Part shown: positions 36,893 to 45,387 of the stretch, piece after piece | Position numbering within the stretch: position 1 is the stretch's first letter | Layout: every line of letters starts with the position of its first letter | Origin: Planctomycetota bacterium | GTDB taxonomy: Bacteria > Planctomycetota > UBA1135 > GCA-002686595 | Direction of reading: 5' to 3' | Assembly (NCBI GenBank): GCA_023150475.1 | Contig: JAKLKU010000005.1 | Coordinates: 1 to 64,000, forward strand | DNA length: 64,000 bases | Position numbers and translations under genes: made by a program | The notes under the pieces: generated by a model | Databases searched by the model: none | What the model saw: the letters and a program-made list of their open reading frames with translations, nothing else | What the model was told of the DNA's origin: nothing

Positions 36893-39333
36893 CGCGCTTC
36901 CACCTGTTCCAGGGCCCGCCGAACGAGCGCAGGCAGAAAACGAGCGTTCTCTTCTATGAACTCGTCATCGTCTTCGAGGTTCTTGTTGAGCAGGTACTGC
37001 GAATCGGACACGAAGACGAGTCCGCCCCGGCCACGCGGCAACCACGTGATGACCGGCAGACCGTGCACGGACGCCCACGCGACTGCGTCACTTGGATGCG
37101 TCAAGGTCGGATACGCGTCGTAGAAACGCATCGCTCCCATCTCCGTCTCCGCCTCGGCGGGACCGAGTGGGGTTTCGCCGACTTGCAGCGAGAAGCGTTC
37201 GAGCAAGGGACGCTGGAGCCGCTCGTGTGGCTGGCCCAACGTGATCAACGCAACGCCCCCGTCCTCGATCCAGCGTTCCAGTAAGTCGAGTTCCTGGTCC
37301 GTGAACGTCCGCGTGGGTGTCGCACACACGAAGACGCTCGCTTCGTCGAGTAGGTCGGCGCGAAACTCGGAGGGAAGGAACGGGCTCAATCCGGCCCGAA
37401 ACAGCGATTGCTGAAGTCCGCCGATTCCGTCGCCGTACCAGCCCAAGCGAGTCACACGAGGCGCATGACTGAAATCCACGTGGGCGATCGTCGCCGTCTC
37501 CGAGCGGCTCGGCGTCCACTGCGCCTCCCGATCGAAAGCCACCGACGGAATGGGCGCGCACGCCAGCAAGGCGGTGGCGAACGCGCTGTCCGCGCGCTGC
37601 GCAAGCGCTAGCAACAGGACCAGGCCGAGCGCGATCACGCCCATTGCGTCCCTCGCGCGCGTCGACAGGCGACTCGAGTCGTCGCCTGCGAGCCAACGGA
37701 TGCAGCGATCCGCGAATGCCCGTGATCGACCGAGCGCCAGGTTCTGGAACGGCGAGGTGTCGCCGAACACCAGGACACGCCCACTCTTCGGCTCGGCGGC
37801 CGCGACCAGCACGATGTCCCCCAAGTGTTCGTCGATCGAGTGGCGCATGTCGCCTAGGTAGGCGTTGGACTTGTTGTGCGAGTCCCCTGGATCGGCGAAA
37901 GCATCGCGACCCAAGACCACGGGTTCGGCGGGCCACCGCGTCCGAAGACTCGCGCCGGTCCAGATCTGCAGTTGCTCTTGGCTGTTCACTCCGCGCGTGA
38001 CGGGGTGGGGTCTCACTTCGACGCCGTCGGCCCAAGAACGACGGACGGCGACCGCCGTGTCGAAGTTGACTTCGATCCCCCAACGTGACACGACCTGATT
38101 CGACGGCTCTCGAATCGCGTCGAAGCCCGTGTGGTCGGCGAGCACCAGCAACCCGCCACCGGATTCGACGAACTCTTCGAGTGCGGTCCTGGTGGCTTCG
38201 GGCAACGGGTCGATGACGTTGATCATCACGACGACGTCGCACGCTTGGGGATCGAAGCTCAGCGAAAGATCCTGACGAGTGACGTCGAATCCCGCGATGT
38301 CACACCAAGTGTCGAAGTAGCCGAACATCCCGCTCGCGCGGCTCCCGAACGTGTCCGGGTCCGTGGCGGGAGTGCGTCGGTCGAGGTAACCCGGATCGTG
38401 TACGACCACGCGGGGACGCGACGCGGCACCGACGCCGGCTTCCTTCCACGGCAGGAGCGCTGCACACGCGATGGAAGCAGCCACGGCCACCGACACGGGC
38501 GCCCAAGACGAACGCACGTCGCCGGGCTCCGGCGCGATTCGTGGGTTCCTCGCGAGCACCAGGTACAACCACGCGGCGACGACGAGCAGCCACACCCAAC
38601 TCGTGTCGGTGATCATCAGCCCTCGGAGCCCGAACGTCTCGTTCGCGAATCGCAGCAGCGGGGCGGAGCCCAGCACCCACGCACACTGGAGGCAAACGAC
38701 CGAAACGGCGGCGACGATCGCGCCGCGAATCGATTTCGAGGGCTGCAGCCCGATCGCGATGAACCACGCGAGGATGGCCACGTCGACGCCCGCGGAACGT
38801 GCTCCGAAATGAACGTAGGCACCGGGCACGTGCTCCGACAGTCGAGTGAGCCAGTGAGCCCACTCGAGCGTCGCTGCGAATCCGGCGGCCGTGCCGTGGA
38901 CGACGAACCAGACCGGCGTCCAGCACGCGACGCCGAACGCAAGTCCACTCAGCGCACTGCGAACCTCGGTGCGCGCATCGACGCACGTCCGTGCGAACTG
39001 CCAGCCGGCCACGAGGACGATCGGGCGCGCGGGCACCGGGAGCAGCGCGATCATCGCGACGACGAAGACCGTCGCCAGGTCGAAGAGCCGCTGCCGAGCG
39101 ACGACGTGCGGGCGGGCGCACCAAAACGTCGCGAACGTACTGACCGCGCCCAAGGCGTTGTCCAGCCAGTAGCGGTTGTCCCCGACTGCGCGCATCGAGT
39201 ACGCGACGGCGAACAGCCCGAACGCGAACAGCGGCCCGGTTCGGGCCATGCCGAGCAGCGAGTGGACGATCCTGGATGGCCACGAATCCGAGCGCCGTGC
39301 GTGCCCGGCCGTCAGAGCGAGATCGTCAGTCAA
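36889..39333 (-). CDS. Membrane protein with GATase1/DUF4350-like domains, partner of the exosortase-like protein
   Basis: An 814-residue protein of the same general plan as its downstream neighbour. About seven to eight helices fill residues 25-300, without a convincing exosortase Cys. An extracytoplasmic Rossmann-like domain spans about 315-560 (VVVMINVIDPLPEATRTALEEF; GGGLLVLADHTGFDAI). A helix near 575-590 and a second soluble domain (about 620-810; FVCATPTRTFTDQELDLLERW) end the protein. GldG-type domains of this kind accompany export or gliding machineries. It overlaps the upstream gene by 8 bases and the downstream gene by 4, so all are co-translated. Probably a structural partner; catalytic role unknown. 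Confidence 0.75.
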   Translation of the reverse strand: MTDDLALTAGHARRSDSWPSRIVHSLLGMARTGPLFAFGLFAVAYSMRAVGDNRYWLDNALGAVSTFATFWCARPHVVARQRLFDLATVFVVAMIALLPVPARPIVLVAGWQFARTCVDARTEVRSALSGLAFGVACWTPVWFVVHGTAAGFAATLEWAHWLTRLSEHVPGAYVHFGARSAGVDVAILAWFIAIGLQPSKSIRGAIVAAVSVVCLQCAWVLGSAPLLRFANETFGLRGLMITDTSWVWLLVVAAWLYLVLARNPRIAPEPGDVRSSWAPVSVAVAASIACAALLPWKEAGVGAASRPRVVVHDPGYLDRRTPATDPDTFGSRASGMFGYFDTWCDIAGFDVTRQDLSLSFDPQACDVVVMINVIDPLPEATRTALEEFVESGGGLLVLADHTGFDAIREPSNQVVSRWGIEVNFDTAVAVRRSWADGVEVRPHPVTRGVNSQEQLQIWTGASLRTRWPAEPVVLGRDAFADPGDSHNKSNAYLGDMRHSIDEHLGDIVLVAAAEPKSGRVLVFGDTSPFQNLALGRSRAFADRCIRWLAGDDSSRLSTRARDAMGVIALGLVLLLALAQRADSAFATALLACAPIPSVAFDREAQWTPSRSETATIAHVDFSHAPRVTRLGWYGDGIGGLQQSLFRAGLSPFLPSEFRADLLDEASVFVCATPTRTFTDQELDLLERWIEDGGVALITLGQPHERLQRPLLERFSLQVGETPLGPAEAETEMGAMRFYDAYPTLTHPSDAVAWASVHGLPVITWLPRGRGGLVFVSDSQYLLNKNLEDDDEFIEENARFLPALVRRALEQVEAR

Positions 39334-42031
39334 TTTCGACCTCCACGTCGTGGACCTGGCGGTCCGCGGACAACAGGAACGCGTGCGACATCGGTACGCC
39401 CGCGTCGTTCGCGGTGCCCCCCGAGCCCACGGTCTCGGACAACCAGAGTCGAACTTCGTAGCGGCCTGGTGAGAGGTCCACGAAGTCCGAGCGCCCGTCG
39501 CGGTCGAGACGGGATTCCCTGAGCTCGTCGAGCCCGGCGAGGAGCACGCGCTGACCGTCGAGCGGCCTACCCGACTTGCTCCGGATGCGCAGCTTCAGCC
39601 ACACGGCGTCCGCGAGCCCATCGAAGTCGATCACGGTGGCGACGGAACTCCACGGCGCGATCGATCGCGAATGGCGCACGTCGGCCCAGCGAATGGACAC
39701 GGTCCAACCACGACTGACGTCCAACGCGACACGCGCGCAGCCGGAGGCGTCGGACTTCGCTTCGATCGGCTCGACGTCCGCACCGGACTCGCTCACGGGC
39801 GTGCAGACGATGCGCAGCCCTGCGAGAGGTGCTCCGGACGTGCTTCGACAGCGCACCGTGCGCTCGACGACGGCCGCGAGGACCAACCGACCGAGTTCTC
39901 GATCGAGACGCTCCGCGGGGATGGCTCGACTGTGACGGCCGCGACCAACCTCCTCGGCGAGCAACACGCCCGCGACGTCGACGGGAACTCGAATCGAGAA
40001 CTCACCGGAGCGCGGATCCACTTCGAGCCGACGGACTCGAGCCTCGTCGGCGACGGCAGGCATCCACGCGACGGTGGCCTGCGTCGCCGCGCTCCCGTCC
40101 TCGCGAACGACCTGGCCGACGATGCGCCGCGAAGCGCGCAGGACCAACTCCGGCGACGGATCTCCGACGTGGACGGTGACCGGGCCCTCTTGGAGCAGGT
40201 GTGCACCGTCCGGCGCGACGTCGATCTCACACTCGAACGCGTGCAGGCCCCCGACGCGGAAGACGCCGTTCGCGTCGGTTCGCACCTTGGACTTCGCGGT
40301 CCACCTCGAGGCCGGTAGTTCCGACACGGTCAGTTCCACCCCTTCGAGCGGGCCGCCGAGTTCGTCGACGCACGAGCCGGTGAGCGCCCACGTCGACCGC
40401 GCGCGCAACACGAGTTCGATGCGCTCCGTCGACGGGCTGACCACGGCCTGCGCCACCCGCTCGTCTCGCTCGGTGGTGACCACGATCTCCTCGTCCGGCA
40501 AACACGCCAGCACGAACCGTCCGTCTAGATCGCTCTCGGCGACGCATCCGCGAAGAACGAAGCCTCCTTCCGCGAGCGTCGCGGAAGTGAAGATCGCGGC
40601 GCCGGCCACCGGTTCGCCGCTCGCCTCCGTGACCCGCCCCGTCACCGACCGGCCGCGTTGGAGGACCAAGGTGCCGACATCGAGCACCTCGCCGCTCGCC
40701 AGCACGAATCCGGACGCTCCGTCTCGAGGCGCGAATCCTGCGCACTCGGCCACGACTTGGTAGCGAACACCGGGGATCAACCGTCGGCACGCGAACGCCC
40801 CGTCGGCCGCGACGGCGCACGACAGCGGCTCGAGGTCCGTGCCCGACATCGCGAAGTCCGACGGCAGTCCGTCGACCCGCACGAAGCGAACCGTCGCACG
40901 AGAAAGCTCGACCGGCGCGCGAGCAAACTCGACCGGCGCGTCCCCCGCTTCGACCGCGATGCGTCCAGTCACCGTCGGCGCTGGCGCGAAACGCAGCACC
41001 ACCTCGCCCACGCCGCTGGTCGGCTCGTCGGAGCCGGACGCAGCGACCTCGGCCGACTGAGTCACCCAGCCCTCGGCGCTGCCCACCACGCGGAACGCGC
41101 GATTCGGCGCGTTGGCGAGCACCAGCTCGCCGCGAGCGTCGCTGACGTGCCCGGACTCGCCCCCCGCCGCATCGTCGAGCCGCACGAGCGCGCTTGCGAT
41201 GGGCGTCCCGTCGAAGGCGACGCAGCGCACTCGCAGCGAGCGCCCGGGCTCGAGTTCGAGCAGCGCCTCGTGAACCGATCCTGCTTCGAGCGGTGGCAAC
41301 GAGCGGGTCGCCGGCGCCCATCCATCCGCCACGGCGGTGACACGGAGCCGCGGAGTGCGCGTCGGCAGGGACGTCATCGTGAACCTGCCGAGCGAATCGG
41401 TCCGCGCGTTGCCCCACTCGCTTCCGACGTCGTCCACGACACGCACGACGACGTCCGCGATTCCGAGCTCGCCCGCGCGAACGACGCCTTCGACGGAACC
41501 TCGACAGCGCGCCAGCCGAATCACTGGGTCGGGGTCGCTCGCGGCGACGCTGCGACTGTGGGCTTCGTAGCCCGGCGCGGAAGCGCGCGTGCGCAGCGTC
41601 GTTCCGTGGACACCGAGGAGTTCCACTTCGCCTGACGCGTTGCTCCGCAGTCCCGTCGCGGTCGCGGTCAGCGCACCGTCGAGAGGACGGACCGAGACCG
41701 TTGCGCCCGAGAGCGGCGAGCCGTCCTCGGAGTCGACGACGCGCAGCACGGTTCGCCAAGAACCGCGTGTGCTCTCGGCGACCGCTTCGGCGCCGACGTC
41801 TCGCCGCGGATCCGGTTCGGCGGTCGATCGGAGCGCTCCGCCGGAGTCAATTCGTGCTGCACGGGACTCGGGCTGGGCGCCAGCGGGCCGTTCGGTGGGC
41901 TCGACCGAATCGTTCGAGCTGATGCGCAGGGGCCGTGACTCCGAGTACGCCCGCAGCCACACGGCGAACGACACGCCGCCGAGCGTCACCGCGAGCGCTA
42001 CGAAGAGCAGCTTGCCTCGCATCGTGCCCAT
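39326..42031 (-). CDS. Large anchored protein with multiple CarboxypepD_reg domains
   Basis: A 901-residue protein with a signal anchor at residues 6-27 (LLFVALAVTLGGVSFAVWL). After an acidic/Ser linker come at least seven carboxypeptidase-regulatory-like beta-sandwiches, seen as repeated turns such as DSEDGSPLSGATVSVRPLDG, DSLGRFTMTSLPTRT, TEASGEPVAGAAIF and LDRDGRSDFVDLSPGRYEVRL. It has no enzyme motif. The start has AAGG eleven bases upstream; a second Met three codons later is possible. It lies 90 bases after the Cys-repeat protein and overlaps the next membrane-protein gene by 8 bases. Likely an extracellular scaffold or receptor within the operon. Confidence 0.82.
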   Translation of the reverse strand: MGTMRGKLLFVALAVTLGGVSFAVWLRAYSESRPLRISSNDSVEPTERPAGAQPESRAARIDSGGALRSTAEPDPRRDVGAEAVAESTRGSWRTVLRVVDSEDGSPLSGATVSVRPLDGALTATATGLRSNASGEVELLGVHGTTLRTRASAPGYEAHSRSVAASDPDPVIRLARCRGSVEGVVRAGELGIADVVVRVVDDVGSEWGNARTDSLGRFTMTSLPTRTPRLRVTAVADGWAPATRSLPPLEAGSVHEALLELEPGRSLRVRCVAFDGTPIASALVRLDDAAGGESGHVSDARGELVLANAPNRAFRVVGSAEGWVTQSAEVAASGSDEPTSGVGEVVLRFAPAPTVTGRIAVEAGDAPVEFARAPVELSRATVRFVRVDGLPSDFAMSGTDLEPLSCAVAADGAFACRRLIPGVRYQVVAECAGFAPRDGASGFVLASGEVLDVGTLVLQRGRSVTGRVTEASGEPVAGAAIFTSATLAEGGFVLRGCVAESDLDGRFVLACLPDEEIVVTTERDERVAQAVVSPSTERIELVLRARSTWALTGSCVDELGGPLEGVELTVSELPASRWTAKSKVRTDANGVFRVGGLHAFECEIDVAPDGAHLLQEGPVTVHVGDPSPELVLRASRRIVGQVVREDGSAATQATVAWMPAVADEARVRRLEVDPRSGEFSIRVPVDVAGVLLAEEVGRGRHSRAIPAERLDRELGRLVLAAVVERTVRCRSTSGAPLAGLRIVCTPVSESGADVEPIEAKSDASGCARVALDVSRGWTVSIRWADVRHSRSIAPWSSVATVIDFDGLADAVWLKLRIRSKSGRPLDGQRVLLAGLDELRESRLDRDGRSDFVDLSPGRYEVRLWLSETVGSGGTANDAGVPMSHAFLLSADRQVHDVEVEID

Positions 42032-42121
42032 GGGGCGACCTTCGGGGCGGCGTCGACGAATCTCGGCTCCCGACCGACGCTGAGCGGCGTACGGTCAGGA
42101 GCCGACGATCGCGTCGAATGC

Positions 42122-44497
42122 CTAGCCGACTCGGCTCCGCCGAGTGGAGATCATGCCGAGACACGCGAATCCGAGCGATGCCAGCATCGTCAGCGGAGAA
42201 GGCGATTCGCGTCGCCCGGGGTGATGATGACCGTCGCCGACCGCCGCGACGTCCGTTTCGTGCGGCAAGCACGCCGTGGCGTTTTCCGCGCACGACGGCG
42301 TGCCAGCGCAGGTAGCGAAACCAGTGCACGTGTTCACGCACGTCTCGCTGCCGTTGCACGACACTCTGCCGTTGCACGTCGCCGTGCCGTTGCAGGTCTT
42401 CGGCCCCTGCAATCCTTTGCACGTCGAAGCGCCATTGCACGTCGGTCTGCCATTGCACGTCGTGGTGCCGTTGCACGTGGCGAATCCATTGCACGTGTTC
42501 GCGCCGGTGCACGTCGTCGTGCCGTTGCACGTCGTCGAACCGTTGCACGTGGAAGTGCCATTGCAGGTCGTCGAGGCATTGCACGTTTCGGTCCCGTCGC
42601 ACGTGTCGATGCCCTGGCAGGTCGTCGTGCCATTGCAAGTCGAAGTGCCACTGCAAGTCGTCGTCCCGTCGCACGTGTTCGTGCCGTTGCACGTGTTTCC
42701 ACCATTGCAGGTCCATCCGCCATCACACGTGGACGTGTTGTCGCAGGTCGAACCTCCCGTGCAGGTGGCACCGGCATCGCACGTCGGCACGCCGTTGCAC
42801 GTTTCGGTTCCATCGCAGCTCGGAACGCCGCCGCAAGTGGAGGTGCCGTCGCAGGTGGAGTTCCCGTTGCACGTGGTCGTCCCATCGCAGGTCCCCGACC
42901 CGTTGCACGTCGCTTCGCTCGCGCACGTGCTTCCGGTATTGCACGTGACCGAGCCGTCGCAAGTGTCTTTTCCGTCGCACGTCGTACTGCCGTGACACGA
43001 AGGATTCCCAGTGCACGTGGCGGTGTTGTCGCACGTGGCGGATCCGTCGCACGTGACGTCCGGGATCACCCGCGCACTCGCAACCGCCGCCCGCGCGAGC
43101 ACTTGCTCGGCGCGTCGAGCCGTGATCACTCGCACGTCGAGGCCGAGGAACTTCGCCTTCGTCGACTCGAGCGAGTCGCGATAGAGCGGATTCTCCGCCG
43201 GCGAAGGTTCCACGTGGCGCACGACTCCGGCCGAGCGCGACACACCCGCGAATCCGGGCGTGCCGAACGTCGCGACGACCAACACGGGGAGCATCCAACG
43301 CAGCAGGCGCGACCAGCGCGTGCCGGCGCCTCCAACGCGGCGCCGCCGAGGCGCGATGCCCACACCCACCATTCCGAGAGCGCAGAACCCGAGGGCCGCC
43401 AATCCTCCGGAGCTGCGCTTCAGCATGCCGGCGAGCAGGGCTGCCCCCGACTCTCGGGTCGCAGCCCGAGCGAAGTCGTGCCCACACGCCGGAGTCTGCT
43501 GGCAGGTCGGAGACGTCGCACACGTCGAGACACCGTTGCACGTGAACGCGCCATCACAGGTCGCCGTCCCGTTGCAGGTCGCCATACCGATGCACGTGCC
43601 CGAAGATCCGTTGCACGTCGGCCCTCCGTTGCAGGTCGCACCGCCGTTGCAGGTGGCCGTGCCCTGACACGTCGGGCCCGAGCACGTGAAGCCCGAGTTG
43701 CACGTGTTCGATCCGTCGCAAGTGGTCGACGCATTGCACGTTGCCTGGGTCCCGCACGTCGCGCCGCCCATGCACGTCTGGGATCCATTGCACGTGAAGT
43801 AACCCGTGCACGTGTACTGACCCGTGCAGGACGGCGTCCCCGAGCAACTCGTGCTTCCATCGCAGGTGTCGGTGCCCGAGCACGTCTGCCCGCCGGTGCA
43901 GGTGTACGCACCATTGCACGTCGGCTGCCCGTCGCACGTGCTGGTTCCGCCGCACGTCCAGCCTCCGCCACACGTCTGGGCCCCGGTGCACGTCGCTGCG
44001 CCATTGCACGTCCATTGCCCGCCGCACGTCAGTGCCGCGCCGCACGTGGACGTGCCGTTGCACGTGGCTGCGCCATTGCACGTCGTCGCGCCGGAGCACG
44101 TCGTGCCGCCATTGCAGGTGTCGATTCCCTGACAAGTCGCACCCGCGTTGCAGGTCGGCGTCGCATCGCACGTCGATCCGCCGTTGCAGGTGGATTGACC
44201 ACTACAAGTCAGCGTGCCCTGCTTGGTCGGCTCGTAGGTCTCCGCGACCCAGAACGCCTTCGGCGCCAGGCTCGCCGTCGATCGAGGGACGATGTAGAGG
44301 ACCGGTCGCTTCTCGAAGCGCGCTTTCGCTTGTGCCAACGAGTCCCCCCAAACCGGCGGGACGCTCGGTTCGGACCACGAGCGCGCGGGCACCCGTGGCG
44401 ATGGTTCATTCGAGCGGCCGAGGCCGGCGGCGACCGCGTGAGTTCCGACGAGGAGCAAGACGACGACGATTCGACAGCTCGAGAGCAAAGGTCTCAT
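42122..44497 (-). CDS. Secreted Cys/Thr hexapeptide-repeat solenoid, two fused precursors
   Basis: A 791-residue protein starting at the ATG at 44497. It consists of two homologous halves. Half 1: signal peptide (residues 1-25), a short motif GDSLAQAKARF, about 40 hexapeptides T-C-x-G-x-x (residues 97-337), and a tail LAALGFCALGM plus RRRRVG (361-387). Half 2: signal-like helix (393-417), RDSLESTKAKF, about 43 hexapeptides (482-743), then SPLTMLASLGF, ACLGM and RRSRVG at the C terminus. The tails resemble PEP-CTERM sorting signals. Cys every six residues, each preceded by Thr, gives the same Cys spacing as the disulfide-laddered beta-helix of Tenebrio antifreeze protein, so a Thr-faced beta-solenoid is likely. 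First gene of the sorting operon. Confidence 0.85.
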   Translation of the reverse strand: MRPLLSSCRIVVVLLLVGTHAVAAGLGRSNEPSPRVPARSWSEPSVPPVWGDSLAQAKARFEKRPVLYIVPRSTASLAPKAFWVAETYEPTKQGTLTCSGQSTCNGGSTCDATPTCNAGATCQGIDTCNGGTTCSGATTCNGAATCNGTSTCGAALTCGGQWTCNGAATCTGAQTCGGGWTCGGTSTCDGQPTCNGAYTCTGGQTCSGTDTCDGSTSCSGTPSCTGQYTCTGYFTCNGSQTCMGGATCGTQATCNASTTCDGSNTCNSGFTCSGPTCQGTATCNGGATCNGGPTCNGSSGTCIGMATCNGTATCDGAFTCNGVSTCATSPTCQQTPACGHDFARAATRESGAALLAGMLKRSSGGLAALGFCALGMVGVGIAPRRRRVGGAGTRWSRLLRWMLPVLVVATFGTPGFAGVSRSAGVVRHVEPSPAENPLYRDSLESTKAKFLGLDVRVITARRAEQVLARAAVASARVIPDVTCDGSATCDNTATCTGNPSCHGSTTCDGKDTCDGSVTCNTGSTCASEATCNGSGTCDGTTTCNGNSTCDGTSTCGGVPSCDGTETCNGVPTCDAGATCTGGSTCDNTSTCDGGWTCNGGNTCNGTNTCDGTTTCSGTSTCNGTTTCQGIDTCDGTETCNASTTCNGTSTCNGSTTCNGTTTCTGANTCNGFATCNGTTTCNGRPTCNGASTCKGLQGPKTCNGTATCNGRVSCNGSETCVNTCTGFATCAGTPSCAENATACLPHETDVAAVGDGHHHPGRRESPSPLTMLASLGFACLGMISTRRSRVG
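42270..43054 (-). repeat. Hexapeptide-coding 18-base repeat block 2
   Basis: About 43 in-frame 18-base units, each coding T-C-x-G-x-x with units such as TCNGTS, TCDGTT and TCNGST. Length exceptions are one nine-residue unit (TCKGLQGPK) and one four-residue unit (TCVN). Units are more uniform than in block 1, suggesting more recent expansion or homogenisation. Confidence 0.9.
43487..44209 (-). repeat. Hexapeptide-coding 18-base repeat block 1
   Basis: About 40 in-frame 18-base units coding T-C-x-G-x-x. A five-residue unit (TCSGP) and a seven-residue unit (TCNGSSG) four units later compensate each other, so the overall Cys register is kept. Variable positions include aromatic residues (W, Y, F) more often than in block 2. 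Confidence 0.9.
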
Positions 44498-44608
44498 CAC
44501 GTTCTGGACTCCGATTGCGTTCAAACCGACGAACGGTCTGAACCAGTAGTGACTCGCCACGTCCACCGGTTCGCGGTCCCCTCTGCTGCGCCGGTCGACT
44601 CGAGTTCG

Positions 44609-44636
44609 ACGGTAGATGGGCTCACCGAGGCGTCAA
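44609..44636 (-). promoter_or_regulatory. Promoter of the Cys-repeat/sorting operon
   Basis: On the minus strand TTGACG (44631-44636) is followed after 16 bases by TACCGT (44609-44614). The -35 is nearly consensus. It predicts a leader of about 105 bases before the ATG at 44497. Confidence 0.5.
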
Positions 44637-45074
44637 GCACCCGAGCAAGTCGATTCTTCAACTTCTCTCACACGGCACTGCGATTCGATTTCGCGTCCCG
44701 CATTCGCATTCGCATACCTATCACGCGACTCGTTTTCGATTTCACCATCTCAATAGGAAGACGACGGTTCGTCGGACTCCGCGCGTGATCGCCGTGAACC
44801 GCGAGGTCGCGGGGCGTGGCGACGAGCGACCCGCGCGAACGGTTCGCGAGTTCCTCGGAAGTCGGCGTGCGCGCAGTGCGCGTCCCGAGCTCGGCTCGAG
44901 AGGACTCACCGAGTGTCGCGGTGCAAGATGCACTGCGGGAGCGACGCGGTGCGGACCATCGTCGTGCGGGTGGAGCGAAGCGGCACCGAGTCATCGCCGC
45001 CGTCGCGGGCGCCGCGATCGTCGCCGTCTCGACCGGCGCGGCCGGCGCACGGGGTCGTCACAGGGAAGCGAAAC

Positions 45075-45102
45075 GATCCGGCGCCGCAAGCGACGCCGGA
45101 TC
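45075..45102 (-). terminator. Terminator downstream of the 45388-46782 gene
   Basis: GATCCGGCG (45075-45083) and CGCCGGATC (45094-45102) form a perfect nine-base-pair stem with a 10-base loop. On the minus strand it is followed by GTTTCGCTTCCC, moderately T-rich. It lies about 285 bases after the gene's stop. Confidence 0.45.
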
Positions 45103-45387
45103 GCCATGTCATCTCTTCAGGAGTTGCACACCACCCTCCTCTGCGCGGGGTGTACGCTCCCCGCGCCGGTTGGAGCGGCGCGCACGATCCGTGTCGGCCG
45201 CCGACGCGCACGGCTTGAAGTCCCGCGTCGGAACTCGGGATGTCGCCGGGGTCATCCGCGAGATCCGAATTGCGGCTTCGCGCACGATCGCGAGCCCAGA
45301 CGGCTCGCCACGAACTCCCAAACCGTCGCTGCGAACGGTCCCGCGGCCCGAAATCAGCACCGGTGACGCGCGCGAGGCGCGCCGCGC

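Larger units (their letters stand above)
44498..45387. other. Long leader and intergenic region upstream of the Cys-repeat operon
   Basis: An 890-base gap. It holds a promoter (44609-44636), an AT-richer stretch at about 44640-44770 and a terminator hairpin (45075-45102). Several reading frames cross it, but all are Arg/Ser-rich without ribosome sites and I do not believe they are genes. Confidence 0.5.

Noticed and set aside
42270-44209. CRISPR-like periodicity
   Set aside because: The 18-base periodicity is continuous, has no unique spacers, and is exactly in phase with a coding frame that has a signal peptide.
44785-45366. Open frames on both strands upstream of the Cys-repeat operon
   Set aside because: They are Arg-rich, have no ribosome sites, overlap each other and contain a terminator hairpin; they look like non-coding leader.
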